From: Medicago truncatula | Taxonomy: Eukaryota > Streptophyta > Magnoliopsida > Fabales > Fabaceae | Assembly: GCF_003473485.1 (NCBI RefSeq) | Contig: NC_053045.1 | Coordinates: 41,458,494 to 41,522,493, forward strand | Length of the DNA: 64,000 nt | Direction of reading: 5' to 3' | In this document: one piece after another, positions 45,601 through 55,533 of the stretch | How positions within the stretch are numbered: position 1 is the stretch's first letter | Layout of the letters: every line of letters begins with the position of its first letter | The notes under the pieces: generated by a model | What the model saw: only the letters and a program-made list of their open reading frames with translations | What the model was told of the DNA's origin: nothing | Database searches by the model: none | Translations under genes and position numbers: made by a program

Positions 45601-48202
45601 TGACAATGCAGATGAGATTAAACAATATCTTGATTGTCGCTATGTTTCACCTAGCGAAGCTTGCTGGAGGATATTTGCCTTTCCAATCCATGGAAGAAAG
45701 CCAGCTGTTGAAAGATTGTTCTATCATTTGTCTGGAGAGCAATCAGTTTATTTCAATGATTATGAGCAAGTGGATGATGTCCTACTAAAGCCTTCTGTTA
45801 CTGAATCGATGTTTACATCGTGGCTTCAATGCAACGCTAAATATCCTGAAGCACGATCTCTTACTTACTCAAAATTTGTGTCCAAGTTTGTTTATGTTAA
45901 ATCTACAAGAACCTGGAAACCAAGGAAAAAAGGATACACAATTGGAAGGTTAATGTGGGTGCCGCCGAGTACAGGTGAAGTCTTCTATTTGAGGATGATG
46001 TTAGCAGTTGTCAAGGGACCAACTTCCTATGAAGATATTAAAACTGTCAATAACATTTACTACGATACTTTTAGGGAAGCATGTTATGCAATGGGCTTCT
46101 TGGGGGATGATAAAGAATATATAGAAGCAATAAAGGAAATGAGTGTTTGGGCAACCGGTGTTTTCATAAGAATACTATTTGTAACTCTGCTACTTACCGC
46201 GACTATGGACAGGCCGGTTCATGTTTGGAATAACACGTGGAAGTGGTTAAGCGATGGTGTTCTATACGAACAAAGACGAGTGGCTAATAACAGAGGTATA
46301 ATTCTACTTATATCTTTTTTTATTATTGAATAATTCTATTCTCATTTTATTATATTCTAATCCTACCAGATTTGGAGCTAACCGATGATCAAATTAAGAA
46401 CTTAACTCTAACATTAATTGAAAAGCACATGGAGAAGAATAGAAGATCTTTAAAGGAATTTAAAGGATTTCCATACCCAACAGATTATGTCATGGAAGAG
46501 CTTGGTAACAGATTGATTTATGATGAGCTTAACTATGATGAAGATGCATTGAAGTTGGAATTCAAAAGACTATTCAGTACTGTAACAGGTAAAGTGCAAA
46601 TACATTGGTGTTATTTCGATATTTCTAACTATCAATTCATAGATTTAATATATATTTTATACAAATTCAGATGAACAAAGAGACATTTATCATAAAATAA
46701 TGTCTGCTGTTAATGGACAAAATGGTGGTGTGTTTTTCTTACACGGTTACGGAGGAACAGGCAAAACATTTATGTGGACAACTTTAGCTGCTTCATTGAG
46801 GAGTCAGGGTAAAATTGTTCTAACTGTTGCAACAAGTGGTATTGCTTCTCTTTTGTTACCTGGAGGGCGAACTGCTCACTCAAAATTCAAAATACCTGTG
46901 CCTTCATTTGAAAACTCAACATGTAACATTGATGGTGATAGCGATCTTGCAAAACTGTTAAAAGTTACAAACTTGATCATATGGGATGAGGCACCAATGG
47001 CTCATAAGTTCTGTTTTGAAGCTTTGGATAGAACTCTAAAAGACATTATGTCCGACACTGCGGACGGTGACAAAATATTTGGTGGCAAGGTCATTGTGTT
47101 TGGAGGAGACTTTAGGCAAATTTTACCAGTTGTGCCAAGAGCTGACAGGTCAGACATTATAAATTCATCAATAAATTCTTCATACATTTGGGATGAATGT
47201 ATTGTTCTAACACTGACTAAAAATATGCGCCTACGATTTAATGTTGGATCATCTGATGCCGATGAGTTAAAGACTTTCTCCGAATGGATACTAAAGGTTG
47301 GTGAGGGAAAGATATCTGAGCCAAATGATGGCATCGTAGATTTTGAAATACCTGATGACCTGTTAATTAAGGAGTTTGATGATCCAATTGAGGCTATTAT
47401 GAAAAGTACTTATCCAAACTTTTTGAATATGTACAACAATCCTGATTATCTACAGCAAAGAGCTATTCTTGCATCAACCATAGATGTGGTTGATAAAATA
47501 AATGACTATGTTCTTTCAATTATTCCAGGTATGCACAATCCTCATTATTGATTGACTTTATGATATACATTCAAAATTACTACATATTCACTAAACTGAT
47601 TCTGTTTTATTCATGAAGGAGAGGAGAAAGAATACTTCAGCTCTGATTCCATAGACAGGTCAGAAGTTAACGATCAATGCCAGTCTTTTCAGTTATTCAC
47701 TCCAGAATTCTTAAGTACATTAAGAACTTCAGGACTTCCAAACCATAAAATTAAACTAAAAGTTGGAACTCCTATAATGCTATTGAGAAATTTAGATCAA
47801 GTAGAGGGATTATGCAACGGTACTCGACTAATTGTTACTAGGATGGCTAATCATGTGATTGAAGCTAAGATCATTTCAGGTAAAAATGTTGGCAACCTAA
47901 CATATATACCAAGAATGTCCATGTCACCTTCTCAATCTCCCTGGCCTTTTAAACTTATCAGAAGACAGTTTCCTATTATTGTATCCTATGCAATGACTAT
48001 AAATAAGTCACAAGGCCAGACTCTTGACAGTGTTGGTCTATATTTGCCAAGATCAGTGTTCAGTCATGGTCAATTGTACGTTGCATTCTCCAGGGTCAGG
48101 ACTAAAGCCGGTCTAAAAATCTTGATTCATGATCTAGAAAAAAAACCACTTTCCAACACCACAAATGTGGTTTACAAAGAAGTTTTTGATAACCTTTACT
48201 GA
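42670..48202 (+). CDS. Helitron Rep/helicase (RepHel), 7 coding exons, one homopolymer frameshift
   Basis: Exons: 42670-43456, 43546-43987, 44076-44986, 45071-46295, 46370-46588, 46671-47528, 47619-48202. Reading continuity requires the A10 run at 45289-45298 to be one base shorter; as printed it stops at once (ATG, A10, GATAA). Otherwise the protein would be about 1,674 residues. Seen in order: a low-complexity Asn/Thr-rich N-terminus, a Helitron-type Cys cluster (CRKCGACMWYQERR, CCGNGK), FHPAYLAYQYPLLFPYGEDG, the HUH motif RGLPHAHIL (H727, H729), the tyrosine motif IKYLFKYINKGYDR, Walker A GYGGTGKT, Walker B IIWDEAP, and C-terminal SYAMTINKSQGQTL and AFSRVRTKAGLKI of the Pif1 family. Known role: nick, strand transfer and unwinding of the transposon. 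Either a sequencing error or a very young lesion inactivates it. Confidence 0.88.
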
Positions 48203-49224
48203 GTAAGTTTATTTCCCTGTTTTCATTAACTTTATTGTCAATATTAACATCAATATATATATATATATATGACTGTTTGTATCATAACAAAAAATTTCTT
48301 TTAATATCATGAAGTTTTCAAATTGTAACTTTTTTTTTTATACACAGATTGATCAACCTCGGTACATGCTTCAATTCTTTTTGGCTACTGATGAACATGA
48401 GCATAACTTGCAATTTTCAATTTTCATGGTAATTATTTTCTACATTTTATATATAATACTCAAATTATATTTTGGCCTCTGAATTGTTAATATAAATATA
48501 ATATTCATATGCTCATCTATGTTATACAAGAAGCCTATAGCATGTGGTCAAATATAACTCAATCAAAATTGGAATAAATATTGAATGAATTGACAAATCA
48601 TATCAACTCATTAATGAGACTAGATGAATGACTTCAACAAGACCACTCTTCATTGATATGTAAAGAATGCCTATAACTTATTACTTTATTGAATACTTTT
48701 GTTTACATAGGGTACACTATTTGCAGTAAAGAATACCTAATGATGGGAACACACACCAAGTTCAGCTGCAGCTGCAGAAACGTGAATCTGCACATGACTT
48801 GGAAATTGTTGCTTTTATATAGCTTTTTGGACTTACCAATGAATTTGTATTGCTGCAAGTTATGTTAACTTTATAGCTTCCTCAGGAATTGTCTTTGGTA
48901 GATGTAGCTTTTACATTTCAACAAACAATGCTTTTCAAGTTACACTCAATGAAATGGCTAATTAAGTTAAATGCATGCCACAATAAGACAAACTCATAAC
49001 TATTTGCTTGCATGCTTATATAGTCCTTTGGAATATTGCGTGCAGACTTTTGACATTTAGCTTCATATAATTTTATACAAAACAAATTATATTATATTGT
49101 TTTTTATTAAACTCAATAACGACAAACAAGATACATCCAAAATTACACATCAAATAATATATTATATATTTTTTTTAATGTAAATACATCTTCACTGCCA
49201 AATCATATATCTCTTCACTACTCA
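48203..49224 (+). other. Helicase 3' flank and B3-gene promoter region in the Helitron
   Basis: No coding domain. A (TA) stretch lies at 48253-48270. Nothing in this interval resembles the B3 or RPA genes; it should contain the helicase polyadenylation region and the first B3 gene's promoter. Confidence 0.4.
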
Positions 49225-50142
49225 ATGGAATCAAGTTCATCATCAATTAGTCAAGTACCAGCCAATGAAAGATCCGTAAATTGTAGCATTGCTCCTTTAA
49301 TGACATCCGAGCCTAATAGACCATTCTTCATAGCTGTCTGCACTGATGTAATACTACTCTTTCTCAATTCATTTTTCCGAGTTTTAATCATCACTTTAGT
49401 AACATTGTTTTATTTATTTGTATAACAGATCATTTGCGAAATAGATCCCCTTTTTGTTGCTGAACACTACGACGAACTAATAGACATCTGGAGCTTGCAA
49501 GATGGTTATGGAAATAGTCATCAAGTTCAATTTAACAAATTGATGCTTATGCCAATGCTTACGGAAGGTTGGCACCAATTCAGATTTTTTTATCATATAA
49601 CTTCAAATCCACTTATGTCTTTCACATATTTGGGTAATAGTACATTCCAAATCAAAATCTTCAATGGTTCTACACCAAAAAATGAATATCCACGATATCA
49701 TAGACATACTACTTCCTGTCTTAAAGATCTCACATTTGATGTAGACATGCCAGACAAAGATCCAATTAGTTCAAAATTGGTAACTCTTCTATCCTTCATT
49801 ATGTTTCTAAATCAATATTTTTTTTTTAACTATTTTTCAAACAAAAATATACATTATTTATTTCTTCCATTTCAGATTCTACCAACAAACCTTGGAAATT
49901 TCCTTCAACTTATAAATCATGAGTACTTAAGACTGTGTGGCACCTCTAACACTATCACTGTTTGCAAACTGATATTCAAAAAAGAAACGATAAATCAAGG
50001 ACCAACTGTCATAATTGGACGTGGATGGAAAGCCTTCTGCTTAACCAATCGAATTTATCCAGAAAGCCTTCTGGAATTTAAATGTGACTCAATCATGGCC
50101 AAAAACATCGTTTCCGTTATGAAAGTATCTAGACGTTATTAA
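49225..50142 (+). CDS. B3-domain (REM-like) DNA-binding protein in the Helitron, 3 exons, 246 aa
   Basis: Exons 49225-49347, 49429-49779 and 49876-50142 (GT-AG, in phase) give 246 codons. Two B3 pseudobarrel domains are visible. The first is about residues 45-120, ending in LTEGWHQFRFFYHI and FTYLGNSTFQIKIF, the classic GW..F....L.F.Y.GN..F.V.IF core. The second is about residues 160-235 with ILPTNLGNFLQ, YLRLCGTSNTITVCKLIFKK and IGRGWKAFCLTNRI..LLEFKC. A short Ser-rich N-terminus precedes them. B3 proteins of the REM type are plant transcription factors or chromatin-associated DNA binders. Here the gene is Helitron cargo in the same orientation as RepHel, and the following gene has the same exon plan. 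A role in the element's life cycle is unknown; capture from the host is the simple alternative. Confidence 0.72.
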
Positions 50143-50634
50143 CTTATAATCTATCATAGATTATTATTGTAGTATTGTTTTTACCTAATTATCTTAATGC
50201 ATGCTTTACTATTGTTCATCAATCAATTATTTATATCAATATTTTTTTATTAGAACCTCTGCAATATGCAATAACATAAGTTGGTAAAAATCTGGCCTTT
50301 TATTCCAAATTCTAGGCCCATTTAACAACTATTATTATTAAATGGTTTGAAAATCCAAATCCAAACACTAGCTAACAAATGGGTGTAGAATCTCAATAAA
50401 AACTCACCTTTATATGCTGCATATAGTCAAGATTCCTGATATAGATTAGATTGATGCACCATTCCATTATTCATACACGTTATCCTACTGCATGAAGGAT
50501 ATTTATCCCAATTTTATATTCTTCATTCTTTATACTTTTTAATATTTTGGTGCTACAAATACACATTGATAGACACTTCAACTATGTGACCAATAACAAC
50601 ATCAATTTTAAGCTTTCATAAAATCATCAACATA
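50143..50634 (+). other. Spacer between the two B3 genes
   Basis: No coding sequence seen. It carries the 3' flank of the first and the promoter of the second B3 gene. CTACAAATACACATTGATAG about 85 bp above the second ATG could be leader sequence. Confidence 0.35.
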
Positions 50635-51491
50635 ATGGCAAACTTCATCACAATGTATCACAATCCTCCCATTGATCATTTTCGTGCCGTAAAGTTATCA
50701 ACTCAGGTAATTTGACCTTAATTACTTAAATGTTTATTCTAAAAGTTTTTTTTTGATATAATGTTTCTACTCATTCTTTTAATATTCTATATAACTATAG
50801 GACCATGTCGAAGTTCAACCTGAATTTGTAGAAAAATACAAAGATGATCTCCAAGACCCATGGAATATTATGAATATGGATGGTGGAATGCACCAAATCA
50901 AATTCAAAATGAGCTTGTATAACCCTACTTTGAAGGATGGATGGGAACCACTCCAACAATATCATCATTTTCCAAACAATGTTGACATTATTTTTGGATA
51001 CTACGGAAATAATCTTTTTAAAGTTATAATGTTCAGGGAAGTATTTTGCGCTACTAAAATACCTTCTTTTCATAGTCGTAGCATGTATCCAGAGGAAGTC
51101 ATTATATTTGATATACACATTTCTGATAATGATTTAAACACTCCAATCAAGGTACGTTATCAATTTATATAGTTCATTTTCATATTTTTCTATATCTAAT
51201 GTTCAGTTTATTTTAAAGTTTTTCGCATGTTTGCCTTTTCAGATGTTGCCCAATCATTTTGGGACCTTTCTTCAGAACGACTTTCGCAGTCTTCTAACTT
51301 TGTGTTGTGATGATGGAACATTTTACTTTGTAGACATTATTCACTACGGTGATTACGTCGACGACCCTAATAGTGGAATTCAATGGAATGATTTCATACT
51401 TAGCAATTACATTGTTGCAGGACAGAAACTTCGATTTAAATTCGATATTAATACTACCTATATGTGTCATGTATTTCCTATTGATGTTTAG
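50635..51491 (+). CDS. Second B3-domain-like protein in the Helitron, 3 exons, 223 aa
   Basis: Exons 50635-50706, 50801-51151 and 51243-51491, in phase, give 223 codons. The start ATG (MANFITMYHNPP) opens a short N-terminus. Exon two is 351 nt, exactly the size of exon two in the gene upstream, and encodes a diverged B3 domain (FVEKYKDDLQDPW, LKDGWEPLQQYHH, FGYYGNNLFKVIMF). Exon three begins MLPNHFGTFLQ, as the other gene's begins ILPTNLGNFLQ, and encodes a second, weaker B3 (IQWNDFILSNYIVAGQKLRF, KFDIN). Protein identity to the neighbour is low, so the duplication is ancient while both frames stayed open. No target or function can be assigned. Confidence 0.62.
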
Positions 51492-51686
51492 TTTTAGCAG
51501 AATGTAACATAACTCATTGACTCCTATGTTCAAATTATTCTATGTATCCTATAATTACCATGTTTTCATACCCGAAGCCTCTACCCAATGAATACCAGTG
51601 TCTCTTTCGCTACGCTTTCAAATTGATTTTTTATTACCACTTCTAATAAATAATAATTTCCCCTTTACGTAATATTTCTCTTTATA

Positions 51687-51871
51687 TTCCATTTCATATC
51701 CTACCACCTAATCTGGGTAATTTTCTCCAATCAAAAAACCATGAGTACTTGAGGTTATGTGGCAGTTCAAATACTATCACTGTTTGCAAATTGATATTCA
51801 AAATCGATCCCGAAAATAATACAACATCTGTGACCATTGCAAGAGGATGGACAACATTTTGCTTGACCATG
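51687..51871 (+). pseudogene. Decayed third B3 copy (exon 3 fragment)
   Basis: Nucleotide similarity to 49864-50050 is obvious by eye: CATGAGTACTT, GTGGCA, AACACTATCACTGTTTGCAAA/AATACTATCACTGTTTGCAAA, TGATATTCAAAA. The frame still reads LRLCGSSNTITVCKLIFKID and IARGWTTFCLT. The acceptor TTCCATTTCAG of the intact gene is TTCCATTTCAT here, and exons one and two are missing. Confidence 0.75.
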
Positions 51872-51910
51872 TGTAATATTATTATTCTCCTCTTTTCTTT
51901 AAACTATATA

Positions 51911-52025
51911 CTACCTCCGGTCCTATTTATAAGAGAAATTTAGGTCAACAAAAGTGAATGTATTTTGACTGAATTTTTAACTAGATACATCAACTTTTGT
52001 AAACCCAAAATTCTCTTATATATCA
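51911..52025. mobile_element. Worn MITE inside the Helitron tail
   Basis: CTACCTCCGGTCCTATTTAT, AAGAGAAATTT on the left pairs with AAATTCTCTTATATAT on the right, but the terminal CTCC-type end on the right side is missing. It interrupts the stretch between the B3 fragment and the Helitron 3' end. Confidence 0.5.
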
Positions 52026-52162
52026 ATTTTTACTAATTTTGTTACCTGATAGCTTTGAAAAAATTTATTCACCAATAGATAATATTCAAGTATTTAATGA
52101 ATAATTAATAAATATTCAAATTATCATTATCAAAGGCAATTATACATAAATTCTATATATCA

Positions 52163-52193
52163 ACCCGTGCGTTAGCACAGGTATTGTTATTAG
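52163..52193 (+). other. Degenerate internal Helitron 3' terminus
   Basis: ACCCGTGC-GTTA-GCACAGGT forms a hairpin with one mismatch. Exactly 12 nt after the GCACAGG arm comes TTAG (TATTGTTATTAG), one base from the CTAG end used at 52389 (TATCTCGACTAG). This looks like an older terminus lying 196 bp inside the present one. Confidence 0.55.
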
Positions 52194-52341
52194 CTACCTT
52201 ACATTGTATACTATTACTTGAATATTTTCCCACATCAATTTAACTGAATACTAAGTGTACATACTTTATACAATTGTACACTATTGTTTTTTTTTTTAGC
52301 ATTGCTCACGCACCTCATAGTACAACGACATAACTTTTGTC

Positions 52342-52389
52342 GCGCGGCGCAGCCGCGCTACCCGTGCTCAGCACGGGTATCTCGACTAG
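52342..52389 (+). terminator. Helitron 3' terminal structure: two tandem hairpins and CTAG
   Basis: GCGCGGC-GCA-GCCGCGC (52342-52358) and CCCGTGC-TCA-GCACGGG (52361-52377) are both perfect 7-bp stems with 3-nt loops, followed by TATCTCGA and CTAG at 52386-52389, then T. The second hairpin is the standard Helitron transposition terminator; the first is an additional GC-rich one. This marks transposition ends, not transcription ends. Confidence 0.82.
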
Positions 52390-53084
52390 TTTAAAACTAA
52401 AAGAAGTGAATAAGACTAATTCGACAAAAACATTAAACTTAAAGGACCACATAATAGATTTGACCTTTATAATATCAATTAAATATTATTATTATTTTAT
52501 ATCGAAATATTAATTATATCTTTCGCTCCGTCGCCTTTAACAAAAACTTTTGAATCTTGTTAAAAAAACAAAAACTTTTGAATTTAAATAAAAACTTGAT
52601 ATGATAAAATTAAATTAAAATAAGTATTTCATTACCAAACTACTTAATAATCTCTCATTTTCATTTTCTTTTCATTCCTCTATCCTTTTTTTATCTACAA
52701 AGTGTAAAGAGGGCAGTGGCTAACTTATTCGAGTTTATTTTTTTTATGGATTAAAAATTGCTTTTATTTTTTGAGACTAAATTGGGTCTTGTGAATTTTT
52801 TTCAAAAACTAAATGGATCCTCATTCTTTATGTTTATTTGGTCTTTGTATGACAAGGATTAAAAAAAATTGAACTAAAGATCATTATTTTATAATCCAAA
52901 CATTCTATCACATTACAAAGGCCTCATTTGATCTGATTTCATCCATCCAAACACATCATTAATTTAATAGAATGTTTGAATTATAAAATAATGATATAAC
53001 TTTGAACATAAACGAGTGGTATCTATTTCATTATAGCATCTCATTATTTACTCTTATTGTTTGAACCAAAAGCTTTCATTCCTT
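52390..53084. other. Intergenic with a 115-bp TIR element at 52881-52995
   Basis: TCATTATTTTATAATCCAAA, CATTCTAT at 52881 and its complement ATAGAATGTTTGAATTATAA, AATAATGA ending 52995 form 28-bp inverted repeats with one mismatch, a small MITE of unknown superfamily. The rest is AT-rich and non-coding. Confidence 0.5.
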
Positions 53085-53885
53085 CATCTTTGTTGCAACA
53101 ATTTGGTGGGCTTGACGTCATCAAGACATAATATATTTAAACAAGAGATGGATATGGCGGTCTTTTGTGTAATAATGTTGGCTTCTAATTATGAGGATTT
53201 TTATGATTCATTCATAATTCAATTGATATTCTTCATGTTGAATTATTTGCAATTTACCAAGCTCTCATTTTGGCTAGGGAAATGGAAATTACGGAGCTTG
53301 TTTGTTATTCAAACTCACTGCATTGTCTTAATCTCGCCATGAAGTTTCATATTTATGCAGTATTGATCTAAAACATAAAGATCTAATTGAGGAGAGTAAT
53401 GTCACACTTTATTATATTCTAAGGGTGCGTTTGATTTGCTAAAAAATAAAGGACAGGACAAAACAACTCTAGTTGTTCAGTGTTTGATTTGTAAAACTGT
53501 TTCAGGTACAGGACAAATTGGATGCAAGGGACAAGACAAAAACTCATATTTTTGTCCCTCACCAAACCACAGCACAACTTTTTGTCCCACGTACAAGTTG
53601 TCTAAAATACCAAAATAGCATTTTGTCCCTCAAAAATCGTATAAAACAAAAAATTACTCAATGCCATAAAAAATTTGTCCTGTGTTGTTTTGCCTTGTGT
53701 TGTACTGTTCTGTCCAGTACTTGCTGTTTTGCAAACCAAACACATCCTAAGAGAAGAAACCAATGTACGGATTTATGGTCAATCTTAGAACATCCTTGAA
53801 TATTGAACATTGCTATCATGCTTCTCTGTGGACCTTCGAAGTCTTCTAAGGATAGATGCAGCCGAAACAATTTTTTCTAGAGAAT
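53085..53885 (+). pseudogene. LINE-type RNase H remnant, split by a MITE
   Basis: The plus strand encodes LHVELFAIYQALILAREMEI, TELVCYSNSLHCLNL, then HIYAVLI, stop, NIKDLIEESNVTLYYILR in broken frames. This matches the RNase H-like domain that ends many plant LINE frames (E..A...L..A...G...V..SDS). After the MITE at 53423-53747 the homologous continuation resumes (REETN.., then LLCGPSKSSKDRC). Stops and frameshifts occur before the insertion, so the element was already dead. Confidence 0.6.
53423..53747. mobile_element. PIF/Harbinger-like MITE with TAA target duplication, nested in a LINE
   Basis: The ends GGGTGCGTTTGATTTGC and GCAAACCAAACACATCC are inverted repeats with few mismatches. TAA occurs on both sides (53420-53422, 53748-53750). 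325 bp. The interior has repeated GGACAGGAC/GTCCTGT phrases in inverted orientation. Confidence 0.75.
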
Positions 53886-55533
53886 GATTTGCTTCTTTTT
53901 CTTTTAAACAATAAAAAGCGCTTATGTCATATTAGTAACTGAAGAAAAAGCTCAGCATTTTAAGTCTTGAAGCAATTTTTGTGAAAACATTTTGTTGAAG
54001 CAATTTTTTATCATTTTTTCCCCTAAAAAAAGTTGCTTTACGTACAAGTTCTCAAACATGAGATAGTGTGGATTGCTTTACTTCATAGGCCAAGCTTTAA
54101 CTAGAAAACCTTTGCAAGCTAAACCGTCCAGAACTAATGTATGCTTGTTCCCGTATTCTCACGCTATAACTATTTTATTGTCTGATATTATAGGTCGTTT
54201 TCATATTATTTGTAAATGGTGTTAATTATGGTAATTTCAAAAGTAAGGTACAAATTATAAAAATTAATTAGCATATTTTTAAATTTGCATGTCATTTACC
54301 ATAATTACTTATGTTATGAACCTCTAATAGGGTAATTTCTATATGATAACTGTGTGCACTTAAATCAATCTAGAATCGATATGATGTGACATAAATAATG
54401 GAGTTTGTCTAGAATTTGATATATGTCAGATGCATATGAAAAAATACCCGTCGAGACATCTCAACCTTTTAATTGATTTTGGAGAAAATTTTGGTTTGTA
54501 TTGCTTTTAGTTCAAGCAAGCAAGGTAATTGCATGGTCACCAACAAAGGCATATTCCACATAAAGAACTTGGGATAAATAGTTAGGCAATAATAATAGAC
54601 CATTTCCACAACGTAACGCTATGGGATTCAATTGTGCCTATGTGGTCATCATAATAGTTTCTTCTTTGTCTTCCCTTCCTTTTTTTTTCCTCTACCTTGT
54701 TGGCCGATACATTTAAGAAAATCAATCATCTTATATAACTTGATTATGGTATAACATGTCTCCTTAATCATCACACGCAACATGGCCATTCTAGTTTTAA
54801 CTTATAAGACTCTTTTGACATATACCAAAGAAGATATATGATGACAGAGTTAATGATATAATGCATTGTCATTTAATACAAATATTGATTTTCAAATAAT
54901 GTAAAAAGTAAAGACTCCATGACAGTTTAAATAATGAAAATTTATCATGTGAAGTCACACATGTCTGCGGAAGACGAATGAAATCAATCTTATTGTTAAA
55001 CTTAAAGCTAACCTCTGATATAGCACAAAATTTGTTATTTGCTACCCATAAAAGTACATATAATCATACATCATGCCAGGGTTTTCATGATTTTTATTTT
55101 TAATGCACCTTCAAGGTATTTTATAGGTATAATTTCACTTCATTATATACTCAAATGTACGTTATCAACATTATGTTCGTCCGTTCCCTCAAAAAAAAAA
55201 AAAACATTATGTTCGTCCGAGTGAAACTAGACTCGAATCTCTTAAATAATGTCTCAAATTTGAACTTTGTAAATGGAAAAAAATTACGTAATTGACAAGA
55301 GAGACTCTACTATAGATGAACATGTTCTTCAACTAAGATTAATGACCAACAAAACAAAAGTATGTATTTTGTCAAAACAAAAGTATGCTTATTAACTAAA
55401 TATATAGTGGAGGACAGAAACAGAAACCGTCAATATAACATATGTTCTTAAGCATGTAAGATCTACATCCCATGTAACCAAAAAAACGACATGAAAGTAT
55501 AGTTTCATACATTGCATATATAAATGACTGAAC
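53886..55533. other. Intergenic, no gene supported
   Basis: Around 54215-54310 an imperfect inverted phrase (GTGTTAATTATGGTAATTTC / CATTTACCATAATTACTTAT) may be a MITE relic. The 3' flank of the second PLC-like gene lies below 55534. No domains in any frame. Confidence 0.35.

Larger units (their letters stand above)
37455..52389 (+). mobile_element. Autonomous-type Helitron, 14.9 kb, with RPA, Rep/helicase and B3 genes
   Basis: The 5' terminus is A|TCTATTATCTATATAAG at 37455, repeated at 37732. The 3' terminus has the hairpin CCCGTGC-TCA-GCACGGG (52361-52377), a 12-nt tail TATCTCGACTAG and T at 52390, matching the Helitron rule of TC..CTRR between A and T with no target duplication. All genes point the same way: RPA70-like (39068-41633), Rep/helicase (42670-48202), two B3 genes (49225-50142, 50635-51491) and a decayed B3 exon. 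Plant Helitrons of this type move by a rolling-circle-like mechanism through the HUH-Rep and a Pif1-family helicase; RPA genes are a known companion. Almost all frames are open, so the insertion is recent. It lies between two PLC-like paralogues. Confidence 0.88.

Noticed and set aside
51294-51533. Minus-strand frame opposite the second B3 gene
   Set aside because: It is antisense to an exon with clear splice sites and B3-like coding; no independent support.
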